Source: Megaleporinus macrocephalus
Taxonomy: Eukaryota; Chordata; Actinopteri; Characiformes; Anostomidae
DNA length: 64,000 nt
Reading direction: 5' to 3'
Assembly: GCA_021613375.1 (NCBI GenBank)
Contig: CM038705.1
Coordinates: 9,323,095 to 9,387,094 of the forward strand
A model generated the notes under the pieces. It had not been told where the DNA came from. It saw nothing but the letters and a program-made list of their open reading frames with translations, and made no database searches. Shown in pieces: positions 27,401 to 39,400 of the stretch. Numbering within the stretch: the first letter of the stretch is position 1; each line of letters begins with the position of its first letter. The translations under genes and the position numbers were made by a program.

Positions 27401-30400
27401 ATGACGTCTGAAGCCTTGCTGGCTTAGGCATGGTTCCACCTCTATTACACACAGATCAGATGAACAAATGAGTGAACCACAGAAACTGAAATTAAGGTGT
27501 TTTATGTATATGCTGACAACTTTGCAAGAGGCATCGCAAATAGTTGAAATGACAATAAAAGTTTTGGCCAGCAGGGGGGTTCGTGTGCCCATGAGGCTTC
27601 GAGCAATGAACCTTTTTTTGAACCATCTGGAAGGAAAGCTTCAACGCTTCAAGAGGCTTGATCTGGCCATCACTAGCGTCTAATGAGAAGTAAGTCTGGA
27701 TAGTTAGCAAACATAGCCAAACTTACTTCTCATTAGACGCTACCGCTGCTCCACGTGGTTCTTTTTACATTGCGCTGCCGTATATGGTCCCACGTCCTTT
27801 AAGTGTCCTCCGGAAACACTTCCATCGCGTTTTTGCAACACGTTTGTGAATTTGCAGCACGTTTGTTAAATGTAGTGCCCATTTTTGATGAAAGTGTTTT
27901 CTGTTTTTGCAGCGCATTTGTGAATCTGCAGCGCGTCGGGTCTTCTCGGCCACCGTAGCTAAGTCACCTGTGATGTGGTCCATGAGTCTGAGGGTTCCTA
28001 CGGTGTCACTGTTATTCTGGTACTCTCTGATCCAGATGTTGAGCTGGTCGGTCTCATTCCCGCTGTGATAATAGAAGAACTCCAGACACTGGACATGGCA
28101 GTCTCTGCGGGGGGTCATCACCTTGCTCGCCAGTCGGCCTGAGTCTCCTTGCTGTCCAGACTGTGTGCTGAAGTGCATGAAGGAAGACGGTCCTGCAGAC
28201 AACAGTCCACACAAGGGTTAAAGCAGTGTTAGTGTACAGAAGGTCAGCTGATGTAGTAGGTGTTAAATGTGATTTCCACCTCAGAGTTTTTTAAATTGTG
28301 CTTTTTGATTTCAAGAAAGCTGCAGTTTCAAGGTCTGTCTTCATGCAAAAGTCAAGTGAATTGTTTTCACAGCAGAGTTTTCTCACTCGTAAAGGCATTT
28401 AAAAAACAATATATTTAAAATGTTTGGTGCTATATTTACATACACTGACCATCCCCTTTTATTTACACTCATTGTACATTTTATTGCCACCATTTACCAT
28501 ATAACCAATACAGGTTGTAATTCATCTGTATACTCTGTTTACATCTCTGCATCTCAGACGTCTTTTACCCTGTGCTTCTATTATCAGGATCACCACAGAG
28601 CAGGCATTATTTTGATAGTGGTGAATCACTGCAACGTCAGCGTCATGGTGGTGGTGGTGGTAGTGTGTTGTGCTGGTACAAGTGGATCAGAGAAGAGCTG
28701 TAAGGTAACATGGTAGAAGTATCTATTAGAGTGGACAGTGAGTGTACACACTGTTTAAAAATCTCCAGCAGCACTGCTGTGTCTGGTCCACTCACCAGCA
28801 CAACACATACCAACACACCAAGCTGACCAAATGGACAATGAGTGTGGAAACAAGGAGGTGTACCTAATAAGATAAGATAAAATAAGACTTTCACAGCATA
28901 CTACACTTACTGCACAAGAGAAGACATACATCTATCAGAATAAGTAGGACAGGGGTAAGGGTTAGGGTAACCACTAGGGCTGAAACGATTCCTTGAGTAA
29001 CTTGATTACAAAAAAATCATTGAAGCAAATTCTTCTCATTCAAAGATTCATTTAATCCATACAACCATATACAGCGCACTGTTTCACATGGATGATTTTT
29101 ACTGTTGCACAGCGCACGCTGTTGCCAGGTGACACGAAGAAGACTTGATTTGATTGCGTGGATTGCTAAATAGTGAAAGAGAAAATTAGGAGAGGCGAAC
29201 AGAAGAGACGTCCCATAGAAACCATTCACAGTGTCCAAAGTCTACTGTAAAACAGAACTAGCTGAGGGACCTGTTAGCGTAAACCTGAAGAAAGATGTAG
29301 CTGAATTTAGCTTTTTATGTGAATTCCCCCGTTCCACCTGAGATGATGCAGCAGTTACCAGCGCCAGAATGTAACTTCTATACCAAGGTGGAACGGGGAA
29401 TTCGAACAAGAAGCTTGAACAAGAACTTCAGAAAGCAAGCAACTGAACTTGCCCAGCAAACTGCTAGTGAGTCTGAGTTTTATGGTAATCCCTAGCCGAG
29501 CACAACATCAGTGTTTCAGCAACTGAGCAGAAACAGTCAGTCTACACGTCCAGTCCACAGAGCAGAGCGACACACAGTAACCATAACATTTAGTTTAAAT
29601 CAGTGTGATAGCGAGTTCAGATAAATAAAGAGTAAATAAGGTTGGCTAATAAAATGTACACCTTAGTTATGGTTATATGTAATGGCTAGTTAAGAAAGTA
29701 AGTCAGTGTGATGGTGAGTTGAGATGAAGGCTAGTAAAGCGTGTATGTTAGTTATGGTTATATGTAATGGCTAGTTAAGAAAGTAAGTCAGTGTGATGGT
29801 GAGTTGAGATAAAGGCTAATAAAGTGTACACCTTAGTTATGGTTATATGTAATGGCTAGTTAAGAAAGTAAGTCAGTGTGATGGTGAGTTGAAATGAAGG
29901 CTAGTAAAGCGTGTATGTTAGTTATGGTTATATGTAATGGCTAGTCAAGAAAGTAAGTCAGTGTGATGGTGAGTTGAGATAAAGGCTAATAAAGTGTACA
30001 CCTTAGTTATGGTTATATGTAATGGCTAGTTAAGAAAGTAAGTCAGTGTAATGGTGAGTGGAGATGAAGGCTAGTAAAGCGTGTATGTTAGTTATGGTTA
30101 TATGTAATGGCTAGTTAAGAAAGTAAGTCAGTGTAATGGTGAGTGGAGATGAAGGCTAGTAAAGCGTGTATGTTAGTTATGGTTATATGTAATGGCTAGT
30201 TAAGAAAGTAAGTCAGTGTGATGGTGAGTTGAAATGAAGGCTAGTAAAGTGTGTATGTTAGTTATGGTTATATGTAATGACTAGTTAAGAAAGTAAGTCA
30301 GTGTGATGGTGAGTAGAGATGAAGGCTAGTAAAGCGTGTATATTAGTTATGGTTATATGTAATGACTAGTTAAGAAGGTAAGTCAGTGTAATGGTGAGTT

Positions 30401-33400
30401 GAGATGAAGGCTAGTAAAGCGTGTATGTTAGTTATGGTTATATGTAATGGCTAGTCAAGAAAGTAAGTCAGTGTGATGGTGAGTTGAGATAAAGGCTAAT
30501 AAAGTGTACACCTTAGTTATGGTTATATGTAATGGCTAGTTAAGAAAGTAAGTCAGTGTAATGGTGAGTGGAGATGAAGGCTAGTAAAGCGTGTATGTTA
30601 GTTATGGTTATATGTAATGGCTAGTTAAGAAAGTAAGTCAGTGTAATGGTGAGTTGAGATGAAGGCTAGTAAAGCGTGTATGTTAGTTATGGTTATATGT
30701 AATGACTAGTTAAGAAAGTAAGTCAGTGTGATGGTGAGTTGAGATGAAGGCTAGTAAAGCGTGTATATTAGTTATGGTTATATGTAATGACTAGTTAAGA
30801 AGGTAAGTCAGTGTAATGGTGAGTGGAGATGAAGGGTAGTAAAGTGTGTATGTTAGTTATGGTTATATGTAATGACTAGTTAAGAAAGTAAGTCAGTGTG
30901 ATGGAGAGTTGAGATGAAGGCTAGTAAAGCGTGTATGTTAGTTATGGTTATATGTAATGGCTAGTTAAGAAAGTAAGTCAGTGTGATGGTGAGTTGAAAT
31001 GAAGGCTAGTAAAGTGTGTATATTAGTTATGGTTATATGTAATGACTAGTTAAGAAAGTAAGTCAGTGTGATGGAGAGTTGAGATGAAGGCTAGTAAAGC
31101 GTGTATGTTAGTTATGGTTATATGTAAAGGCTAGTTAAGAAAGTAAGTCAGTGTGATCCAGAGTTGAGATGAAAGCTAGTAAAGTGTGTATGTTAGTTAT
31201 GGTTATATGTAATGACTAGTTAAGAAAGTAAGTCAGTGTGATGGTGAGTTGAGATGAAGGCTAGTAAAGCGTGTATGTTAGTTATGGTTATATGTAATGA
31301 CTAGTTAAGAAGGTAAGTCAGTGTGATGGTGAGTTGAGATGAAGGCTAGTAAAGCGTGTATATTAGTTATGGTTATATGTAATGACTAGTTAAGAAAGTA
31401 AGTCAGTGTGATGGTGAGTTGAGATGAAGGCTAATAAAGTGTACACCTTAGTTATGGTTATATGTAATGGCTAGTTAAGAAAGTAAATCAGTGTAATGGT
31501 GAGTGGAGATGAAGGCTAGTAAAGCGTGTATGTTAGTTATGGTTATATGTAATGGCTAGTCAAGAAAGTAAGTCAGTGTGATGGTGAGTTGAGATAAAGG
31601 CTAATAAAGTGTACACCTTAGTTATGGTTATATGTAATGGCTAGTTAAGAAAGTAAGTCAGTGTAATGGTGAGTGGAGATGAAGGCTAGTAAAGCGTGTA
31701 TGTTAGTTATGGTTATATGTAATGGCTAGTTAAGAAAGTAAGTCAGTGTAATGGTGAGTGGAGATGAAGGCTAGTAAAGCGTGTATGTTAGTTATGGTTA
31801 TATGTAATGGCTAGTTAAGAAAGTAAGTCAGTGTGATGGTGAGTTGAGATGAAGGCTAGTAAAGCGTGTATGTTAGTTATGGTTATATGTAATGGCTAGT
31901 TAAGAAAGTAAGTCAGTGTGATGGTGAGTTGAGATAAAGGCTAATAAAGTGTACACCTTAGTTATGGTTATATGTAATGGCTAGTTAAGAAAGTAAGTCA
32001 GTGTGATGGTGAGTTGAGATGAAGGCTAGTAAAGCGTGTATGTTAGTTATGGTTATATGTAATGGCTAGTTAAGAAAGTAAGTCAGTGTGATGGTGAGTT
32101 GAGATAAAGGCTAATAAAGTGTACACCTTAGTTATGGTTATATGTAATGGCTAGTTAAGAAAGTAAGTCAGTGTGATGGTGAGTTGAAATGAAGGCTAGT
32201 AAAGCGTGTATGTTAGTTATGGTTATATGTAATGGCTAGTTAAGAAAGTAAGTCAGTGTAATGGTGAGTGGAGATGAAGGGTAGTAAAGTGTGTATGTTA
32301 GTTATGGTTATATGTAATGACTAGTTAAGAAAGTAAGTCAGTGTGATGGAGAGTTGAGATGAAGGCTAGTAAAGCGTGTATGTTAGTTATGGTTATATGT
32401 AATGGCTAGTTAAGAAAGTAAGTCAGTGTGATGGTGAGTTGAAATGAAGGCTAGTAAAGTGTGTATATTAGTTATGGTTATATGTAATGACTAGTTAAGA
32501 AAGTAAGTCAGTGTGATGGTGAGTTGAGATGAAGGCTAGTAAAGCGTGTATGTTAGTTATGGTTATATGTAAAGGCTAGTTAAGAAAGTAAGTCAGTGTG
32601 ATCCAGAGTTGAGATGAAAGCTAGTAAAGTGTGTATGTTATATGTAATGACTAGTTAAGAAAGTAAGTCAGTGTGATGGTGAGTTGAGATGAAGGCTAGT
32701 AAAGCGTGTATGTTAGTTATGGTTATATGTAATGACTAGTTAAGAAGGTAAGTCAGTGTGATGGTGAGTTGAGATGAAGGCTAGTAAAGCGTGTATATTA
32801 GTTATGGTTATATGTAATGACTAGTTAAGAAAGTAAGTCAGTGTGATGGTGAGTTGAGATGAAGGCTAATAAAGTGTACACCTTAGTTATGGTTATATGT
32901 AATGGCTAGTTAAGAAAGTAAATCAGTGTAATGGTGAGTTGAGATGAAGGCTAGTAAAGCGTGTATGTTAGTTATGGTTATATGTAATGGCTAGTCAAGA
33001 AAGTAAGTCAGTGTGATGGTGAGTTGAGATAAAGGCTAATAAAGTGTACACCTTAGTTATGGTTATATGTAATGGCTAGTTAAGAAAGTAAGTCAGTGTA
33101 ATGGTGAGTGGAGATGAAGGCTAGTAAAGCGTGTATGTTAGTTATGGTTATATGTAATGGCTAGTTAAGAAAGTAAGTCAGTGTAATGGTGAGTGGAGAT
33201 GAAGGCTAGTAAAGCGTGTATGTTAGTTATGGTTATATGTAATGGCTAGTTAAGAAAGTAAGTCAGTGTGATGGTGAGTTGAAATGAAGGCTAGTAAAGT
33301 GTGTATATTAGTTATGGTTATATGTAATGACTAGTTAAGAAAGTAAGTCAGTGTGATGGAGAGTTGAGATGAAGGCTAGTAAAGCGTGTATGTTAGTTAT

Positions 33401-36400
33401 GGTTATATGTAATGACTAGTTAAGAAGGTAAGTCAGTGTGATGGTGAGTTGAGATGAAGGCTAGTAAAGCGTGTATATTAGTTATGGTTATATGTAATGA
33501 CTAGTTAAGCCTTTACCATAACTAAGGTGTACACCTTAGTTATGGTTATATGTAATGGCTAGTTAAGAAAGTAAGTCAGTGTAATGGTGAGTTGAGATGA
33601 AGGCTAGTAAAGCGTGTATGTTAGTTATGGTTATATGTAATGGCTAGTTAAGAAAGTAAGTCAGTGTAATGGTGAGTGGAGATGAAGGCTAGTAAAGCGT
33701 GTATGTTAGTTATGGTTATATGTAATGGCTAGTTAAGAAAGTAAGTCAGTGTAATGGTGAGTTGAGATGAAGGCTAGTAAAGCGTGTATGTTAGTTATGG
33801 TTATATGTAATGGCTAGTCAAGAAAGTAAGTCAGTGTGATGGTGAGTTGAGATAAAGGCTAATAAAGTGTACACCTTAGTTATGGTTATATGTAATGGCT
33901 AGTTAAGAAAGTAAGTCAGTGTAATGGTGAGTGGAGATGAAGGCTAGTAAAGCGTGTATGTTAGTTATGGTTATATGTAATGGCTAGTTAAGAAAGTAAG
34001 TCAGTGTAATGGTGAGTTGAGATGAAGGCTAGTAAAGCGTGTATGTTAGTTATGGTTATATGTAATGACTAGTTAAGAAAGTAAGTCAGTGTGATGGTGA
34101 GTTGAGATGAAGGCTAGTAAAGCGTGTATATTAGTTATGGTTATATGTAATGACTAGTTAAGAAGGTAAGTCAGTGTGATGGTGAGTTGAGATAAAGGCT
34201 AATAAAGTGTACACCTTAGTTATGGTTATATGTAATGGCTAGTTAAGAAAGTAAATCAGTGTAATGGTGAGTTGAGATGAAGGCTAGTAAAGCGTGTATG
34301 TTAGTTATGGTTATATGTAATGGCTAGTCAAGAAAGTAAGTCAGTGTGATGGTGAGTTGAGATAAAGGCTAATAAAGTGTACACCTTAGTTATGGTTATA
34401 TGTAATGGCTAGTTAAGAAAGTAAGTCAGTGTAATGGTGAGTGGAGATGAAGGCTAGTAAAGCGTGTATGTTAGTTATGGTTATATGTAATGGCTAGTTA
34501 AGAAAGTAAGTCAGTGTAATGGTGAGTTGAGATGAAGGCTAGTAAAGCGTGTATGTTAGTTATGGTTATATGTAATGGCTAGTTAAGAAAGTAAGTCAGT
34601 GTGATGGAGAGTTGAGATGAATGCTAGTAAAGCGTGTATGTTAGTTATGGTTATATGTAATGGCTAGTTAAGAAAGTAAGTCAGTGTAATGGTGAGTTGA
34701 GATGAAGGCTAGTAAAGCGTGTATGTTAGTTATGGTTATATGTAATGGCTAGTTAAGAAAGTAAGTCAGTGTAATGGTGAGTTGAGATAAAGGCTAGTAA
34801 AGTGTGTATGTTAGTTTTGGTTATATGTAATGGCTAGTTAAGAAAGTAAGTCAGTGTGATGGAGAGTTGAGATGAATGCTAGTAAAGCGTGTATGTTAGG
34901 TCAGTAAAATACAAATACACACAATTTCAGTACCTTAGGCTAATTGCCTGCGGCTTTACACGGTTTGACTTTCTTCACCTGATAAGCAGTGAAAGTTGGT
35001 GCTTGACTGGTTCTGAGTTGGTGGGTGGGGTATAAATGTTTGGTACGGAGAAGGTATGGGCTGTGAGCAGTGGTGGCTGTTGTTGTGCTGAGGTGTTAGG
35101 ATGCAAGATCACAAGAGACAGAGCAAAGGACAATGACTCAAGCCTTAGAAAAAATTGTGTCAACTCCCATTCACCCATTTATGACTGCTGTCAGTTGTTG
35201 TTCCAGAGCTGCATAGGTTGAAGCCAGTGATGTCTTTCCAGACATCCCAAGTCTCCTGGAAGTTCTTGTACTAGTTTGTGCTAATGCACTCCACTCATGT
35301 GCATGTTCATGAAGCACATGCAAAACAGAGGGTTCTGGTTAGTCTGTTCTCCGCAAAGAGTCAGCCAATCAGTTTTTAGTGTGGGCGGACAATGAAAGTC
35401 TTGCCCTCTGTACCGCTCGCCATAGTGATTTCAGCATTGCCCACAGCGGGCTAAATGATTGTAAAGGGCATGTTTAGGTGAGTTCATGTGACAAATATAT
35501 ATATTAGCCTTCTTAATTAATTGGCTAGTTGGCAAGTGTATGCTGATGGTCAACATGAAAAAAGCAAACTCCTAGGACTTGTTTAAAGTTGCAATGAAAT
35601 ATAAAAAAAAGAGTTTACAAAGATGGTAAATGTAAAAAATGGAGATACTGGTGTGGGTTGATGGTTTGCTTGAGGTGCTGAAGACCAGAATTTCTGGAAC
35701 TGAAAATGAGAAGAGAGTCAGCAGTTACAATTGAATGGCCTGGAACAGGAACAGATGCCATGTAAGACGATGAATGAAGGGCCTGACAGCCTTGTTCCTT
35801 ACATGGATGACAGCCAAACTGTTTGAGTGAATAAAAATTACTTTTACTGCCCACTCGTGCCCTCTAAAGGAGACCAGCAAGAACAATGGGGTAAAGTTTC
35901 CATATGGCGGAGGAGTTGTAAGGCCTGGTGGCTAGAAGGGCAAATGGCGTGGGCCAGGGATAGGCAAACCAAAGGCTACCATAATAACTGCCAAACCCGA
36001 CTAAAGGATTTGTGTCTTTAAAGAGCACCAAAGAAAGAAGCACATCAAAGAAGCACATCAAAGTGGTTAAAGATGGCGTTCTAGTGGCAGAGTATGGCAA
36101 ACCAAAACTTGATTTCCAAGGGGCAAGAGTTGTTTAATGTGAACAAGTGGTTTAATGATGGAACTTAAGAGGCAAGGTGAAGGAGATGTGGAATTATGGA
36201 GCAGCCCTAGGGAACAATTTGAATAGCATGGCTGGGGTGGAGAGGAGCTGCAGTTTGGTACAATGGGAGTATCGATGAAAGCAGAGAGCATGAGGGTGAT
36301 ACGATCATGTCTTTTCCAAGGAAGGGACGCTGGAAACGAAACAGTGTCCAAAATGAGACTGAGAAACTTGAGAGATATTGAAGAAAGCCTTTTCACTGAA

Positions 36401-39400
36401 CAGAGAAATCCTGAGGCAGTGAAAGGTGCTAGACAGAACACTGAGGCTGCGTGCTGGAGGCGAAGATTAGAAAATAATAACCAGACATCCATCAAGAAAA
36501 TGGAGACTAAAAAGCAGTATCTGCACATAGGGCAGGATCCAGCAAAGGACTTTTTAAAGGATGTAAAATGTTTGGACAACTTTGCAGGCAAAAGCAAGAC
36601 AAACAGCAAAGTATTTAGCACATTCCAGCTAACCCTTGGGAGATGCTGGAAATCACGATGGAGGGGAAGCAAGCTTCATCATGAAAATGGCATAGTCCAC
36701 AGTCACAAGGCAAAATGAGAAAGAAGATCTGGGTATGAGGCTCCATGGATCAATGAGGGATGAAAAGATTAATTATAAGGTGCTACTTGAAGAAACACTT
36801 AGGGGTAGCAATGCCAGTGCGGGACAGAGAGTCCATGACACACTGAGAGCATCAATGGCTGAGAAGATGAAGGACCAGAAGAAGAGATGACTAAGGCAGA
36901 GCAGGACGACAGAAGAATGACAATGTTGTGACAACACATTGCTTACATGAAATGTAAGTCCTCAGAAGCTGTGACCTTGTATGAGAATGATGTATTAGCA
37001 ACATTTTAAGTACATTGTCAGAATCTCCTAGATACGTTTGTACATCACTTTATATCTACATGAAGCTCTATATGGCCAACCGTGTTCATAATACTATATA
37101 CCATAAAAATATTTTATTAACAGTGACGCTCTGACAACGACAAAGCACAACCTTTAAAAAAATTTTGTGAGACAACGTAAAAGACATTGAACACACAAGC
37201 AGGGACCTGACGTGCTAAGCTGGGGAGCAGTTGAGGAATGGTGGGAACACTGAAAAACAAATACCAGGAACAGAGGTAGCAAATTAGCTAAGGTTAGCTG
37301 AATGCTCAGTTTTTCCTCATGGAAAAATATTTCAGACACGTACCTGATGAATTGATGTACATAGACCATGGGGCAGTAACTGAAAAGGTAAGTTTTAAGA
37401 GTGTTAATGTGTAAATGAGTCTGTTTACATTTTGCATTAACATATGTTTTTCAGTGGTTAAATTATAATAGACACCTAGAAACCTAGAAACTAGAAACCT
37501 CACCCATGGATGGCAGGTTGGAACGGTCACTAAATGGACCTCCAGAGACATTGCTCACCATCTTCCATTCATTATCAGTAGAAGAGCAGGTACTCATCTG
37601 ACACATGTTGTCATTATCAAAGCTACAGTGGTCCAGAAAGGAGATGGATTCCTCTGCAAAAAAAAGTATACTTTTGAACAAACAAATACAGCAACAACAA
37701 CCAAGCCATTCATTTTAAATCAGGTCACCAAAATCATTGTATAGTAGTGTGGGGGGTCTGATCTCTACAAATCACTCTATAGCGATGTTGAGGGTGTAAT
37801 CTCTAAAAATCACTGTAAAGCAGTGTTGGAGGTCTGATCTCTAAAACTCACTGTATTTTCACATACATACATTTGGCATACCAAATTTTCTCAGCCTTCT
37901 CAGAAAGTACAGTTGCTGCTGGGACTTCCTGATGATGATCTGAGTGTTGTGGTACCAGCTGAGATCCTCACTGATGTGAATGCCAGGGAATCTGAAGGTT
38001 TTTACCCTCTCCACCTCAGTCTCCCCTGGCGTGTGTAGCTCTCGCTTCCTCCTTGGATCAACAATCATTTCCTTGGTCTTGTCTGTATTCAAGGAAAGAT
38101 TGTTGTCATGACACCAGGCCACCAGCTCAGCCACCTCCTTCCTGTACGCTGTCTCTTCCCCACCAGTGATCAGTCCAATGACTGTAGTATCATCAGCAAA
38201 TTTGATGATGCTGGTGTTGTTCTGGGAGGCCACGCAGTCGTATGTGAAAAGCGTGTACAGAAGGGGTTTCAGCACACAGCCTTGAGGGACCCCTGTGCTC
38301 ACTATTCTTGTGCTGGATGTGCAGCTGCCGACTCTGACTGGGGTCTGTCTGTTAGAAAATTCAGCACCCAGTTGCAGAGGGCTGGTGTCAGTCCGAGGGT
38401 GAGGAGCTTTTCTGAGAGTCTGAGTGGGATGACCGTGTTGAATGCTGAACTGTAATCAAAAAAGAGCATTTGACATATGTATCCTTGCCCTCCACCTGTG
38501 TGAGGGCTTTGTGAAGAGCAGCATGGATTGCGTCGTCTGTGGACTGGTTCCGAACCAAACTTCACCATTTATCCATGGTTTTTGGTTGGGGTATTTTATG
38601 CAGTGCTTTGAAGGGATAATGGTTTCAATTCAGTTGCTGTAGCCAATGTAGCCAGTCACCCCAGAAGCATAGTTCTCTAGATCAACAGAACCATCCTCTC
38701 TCACAGCAGCAGTTCTAAACACATCCCAGCTTGAACTGTCAAAGCAGTCCTGAAGCACTGAATCAGTTTCTTCATTCCACACTTTTACTCACTGGAAGTG
38801 ACCGTTTGAGGAGTTGTCTGTATGCTGGGTAGAGGAACACGGAGATGTGGTTGGACTGTCTGAAGTGTGGCCGAGGCACAGCTCTGTAGGCCCCCCTCAC
38901 GTTGCTGTAGACTTGGTCGAGTAAGTTGTTCTCCCTCGTCGGGAAGCTCAATAGCTGATAATACTTGGGGAGGACAGTCCTCAGGTTGCAATGGTTAAAG
39001 TCGCCGGCAACAATAAACACGGAGTCCGGGTGCGCGGTCTCTTGTTTACTGATGACGTCATGCAGCAGCCCCAGCGCCGCAGTGGAGTTTGCGCGAGGCG
39101 GAATGTAAATATCCAGTATAAACACACCACTAAACTCTCTCGGCAGATAGTGGGGTCTGCACTTCACCATCAGCAGTTCTAAGTCCGCTAGTCAAAGTTT
39201 TTCAACTGTCTTTACGTCTGAACACCACGCGTTATTTACATAAACACAGACAACGCCGCCTTTGTTCTTTCATGCGCTGCCGTGCGGTCCCCGCGGTAAA
39301 CGGAGTGTGTGTCTAGCTGGATCGCTGATTCTGACGTCTTGCCAGAAAGCCAGGTTTCTGTGAAGATCACAGCACAACACTCTCTGATCTCACGCTAAGT

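Noticed and set aside
27765..28214. 149-residue frame as a whole
   Set aside because: The part below 27968 runs into the foldback transposon; only 27968-28192 is MAM exon.
28975..29497. Possible hAT element from CTAGGGCTGAAACG to CCCTAGCC
   Set aside because: The two ends are not convincing inverted repeats and no target duplication was found.
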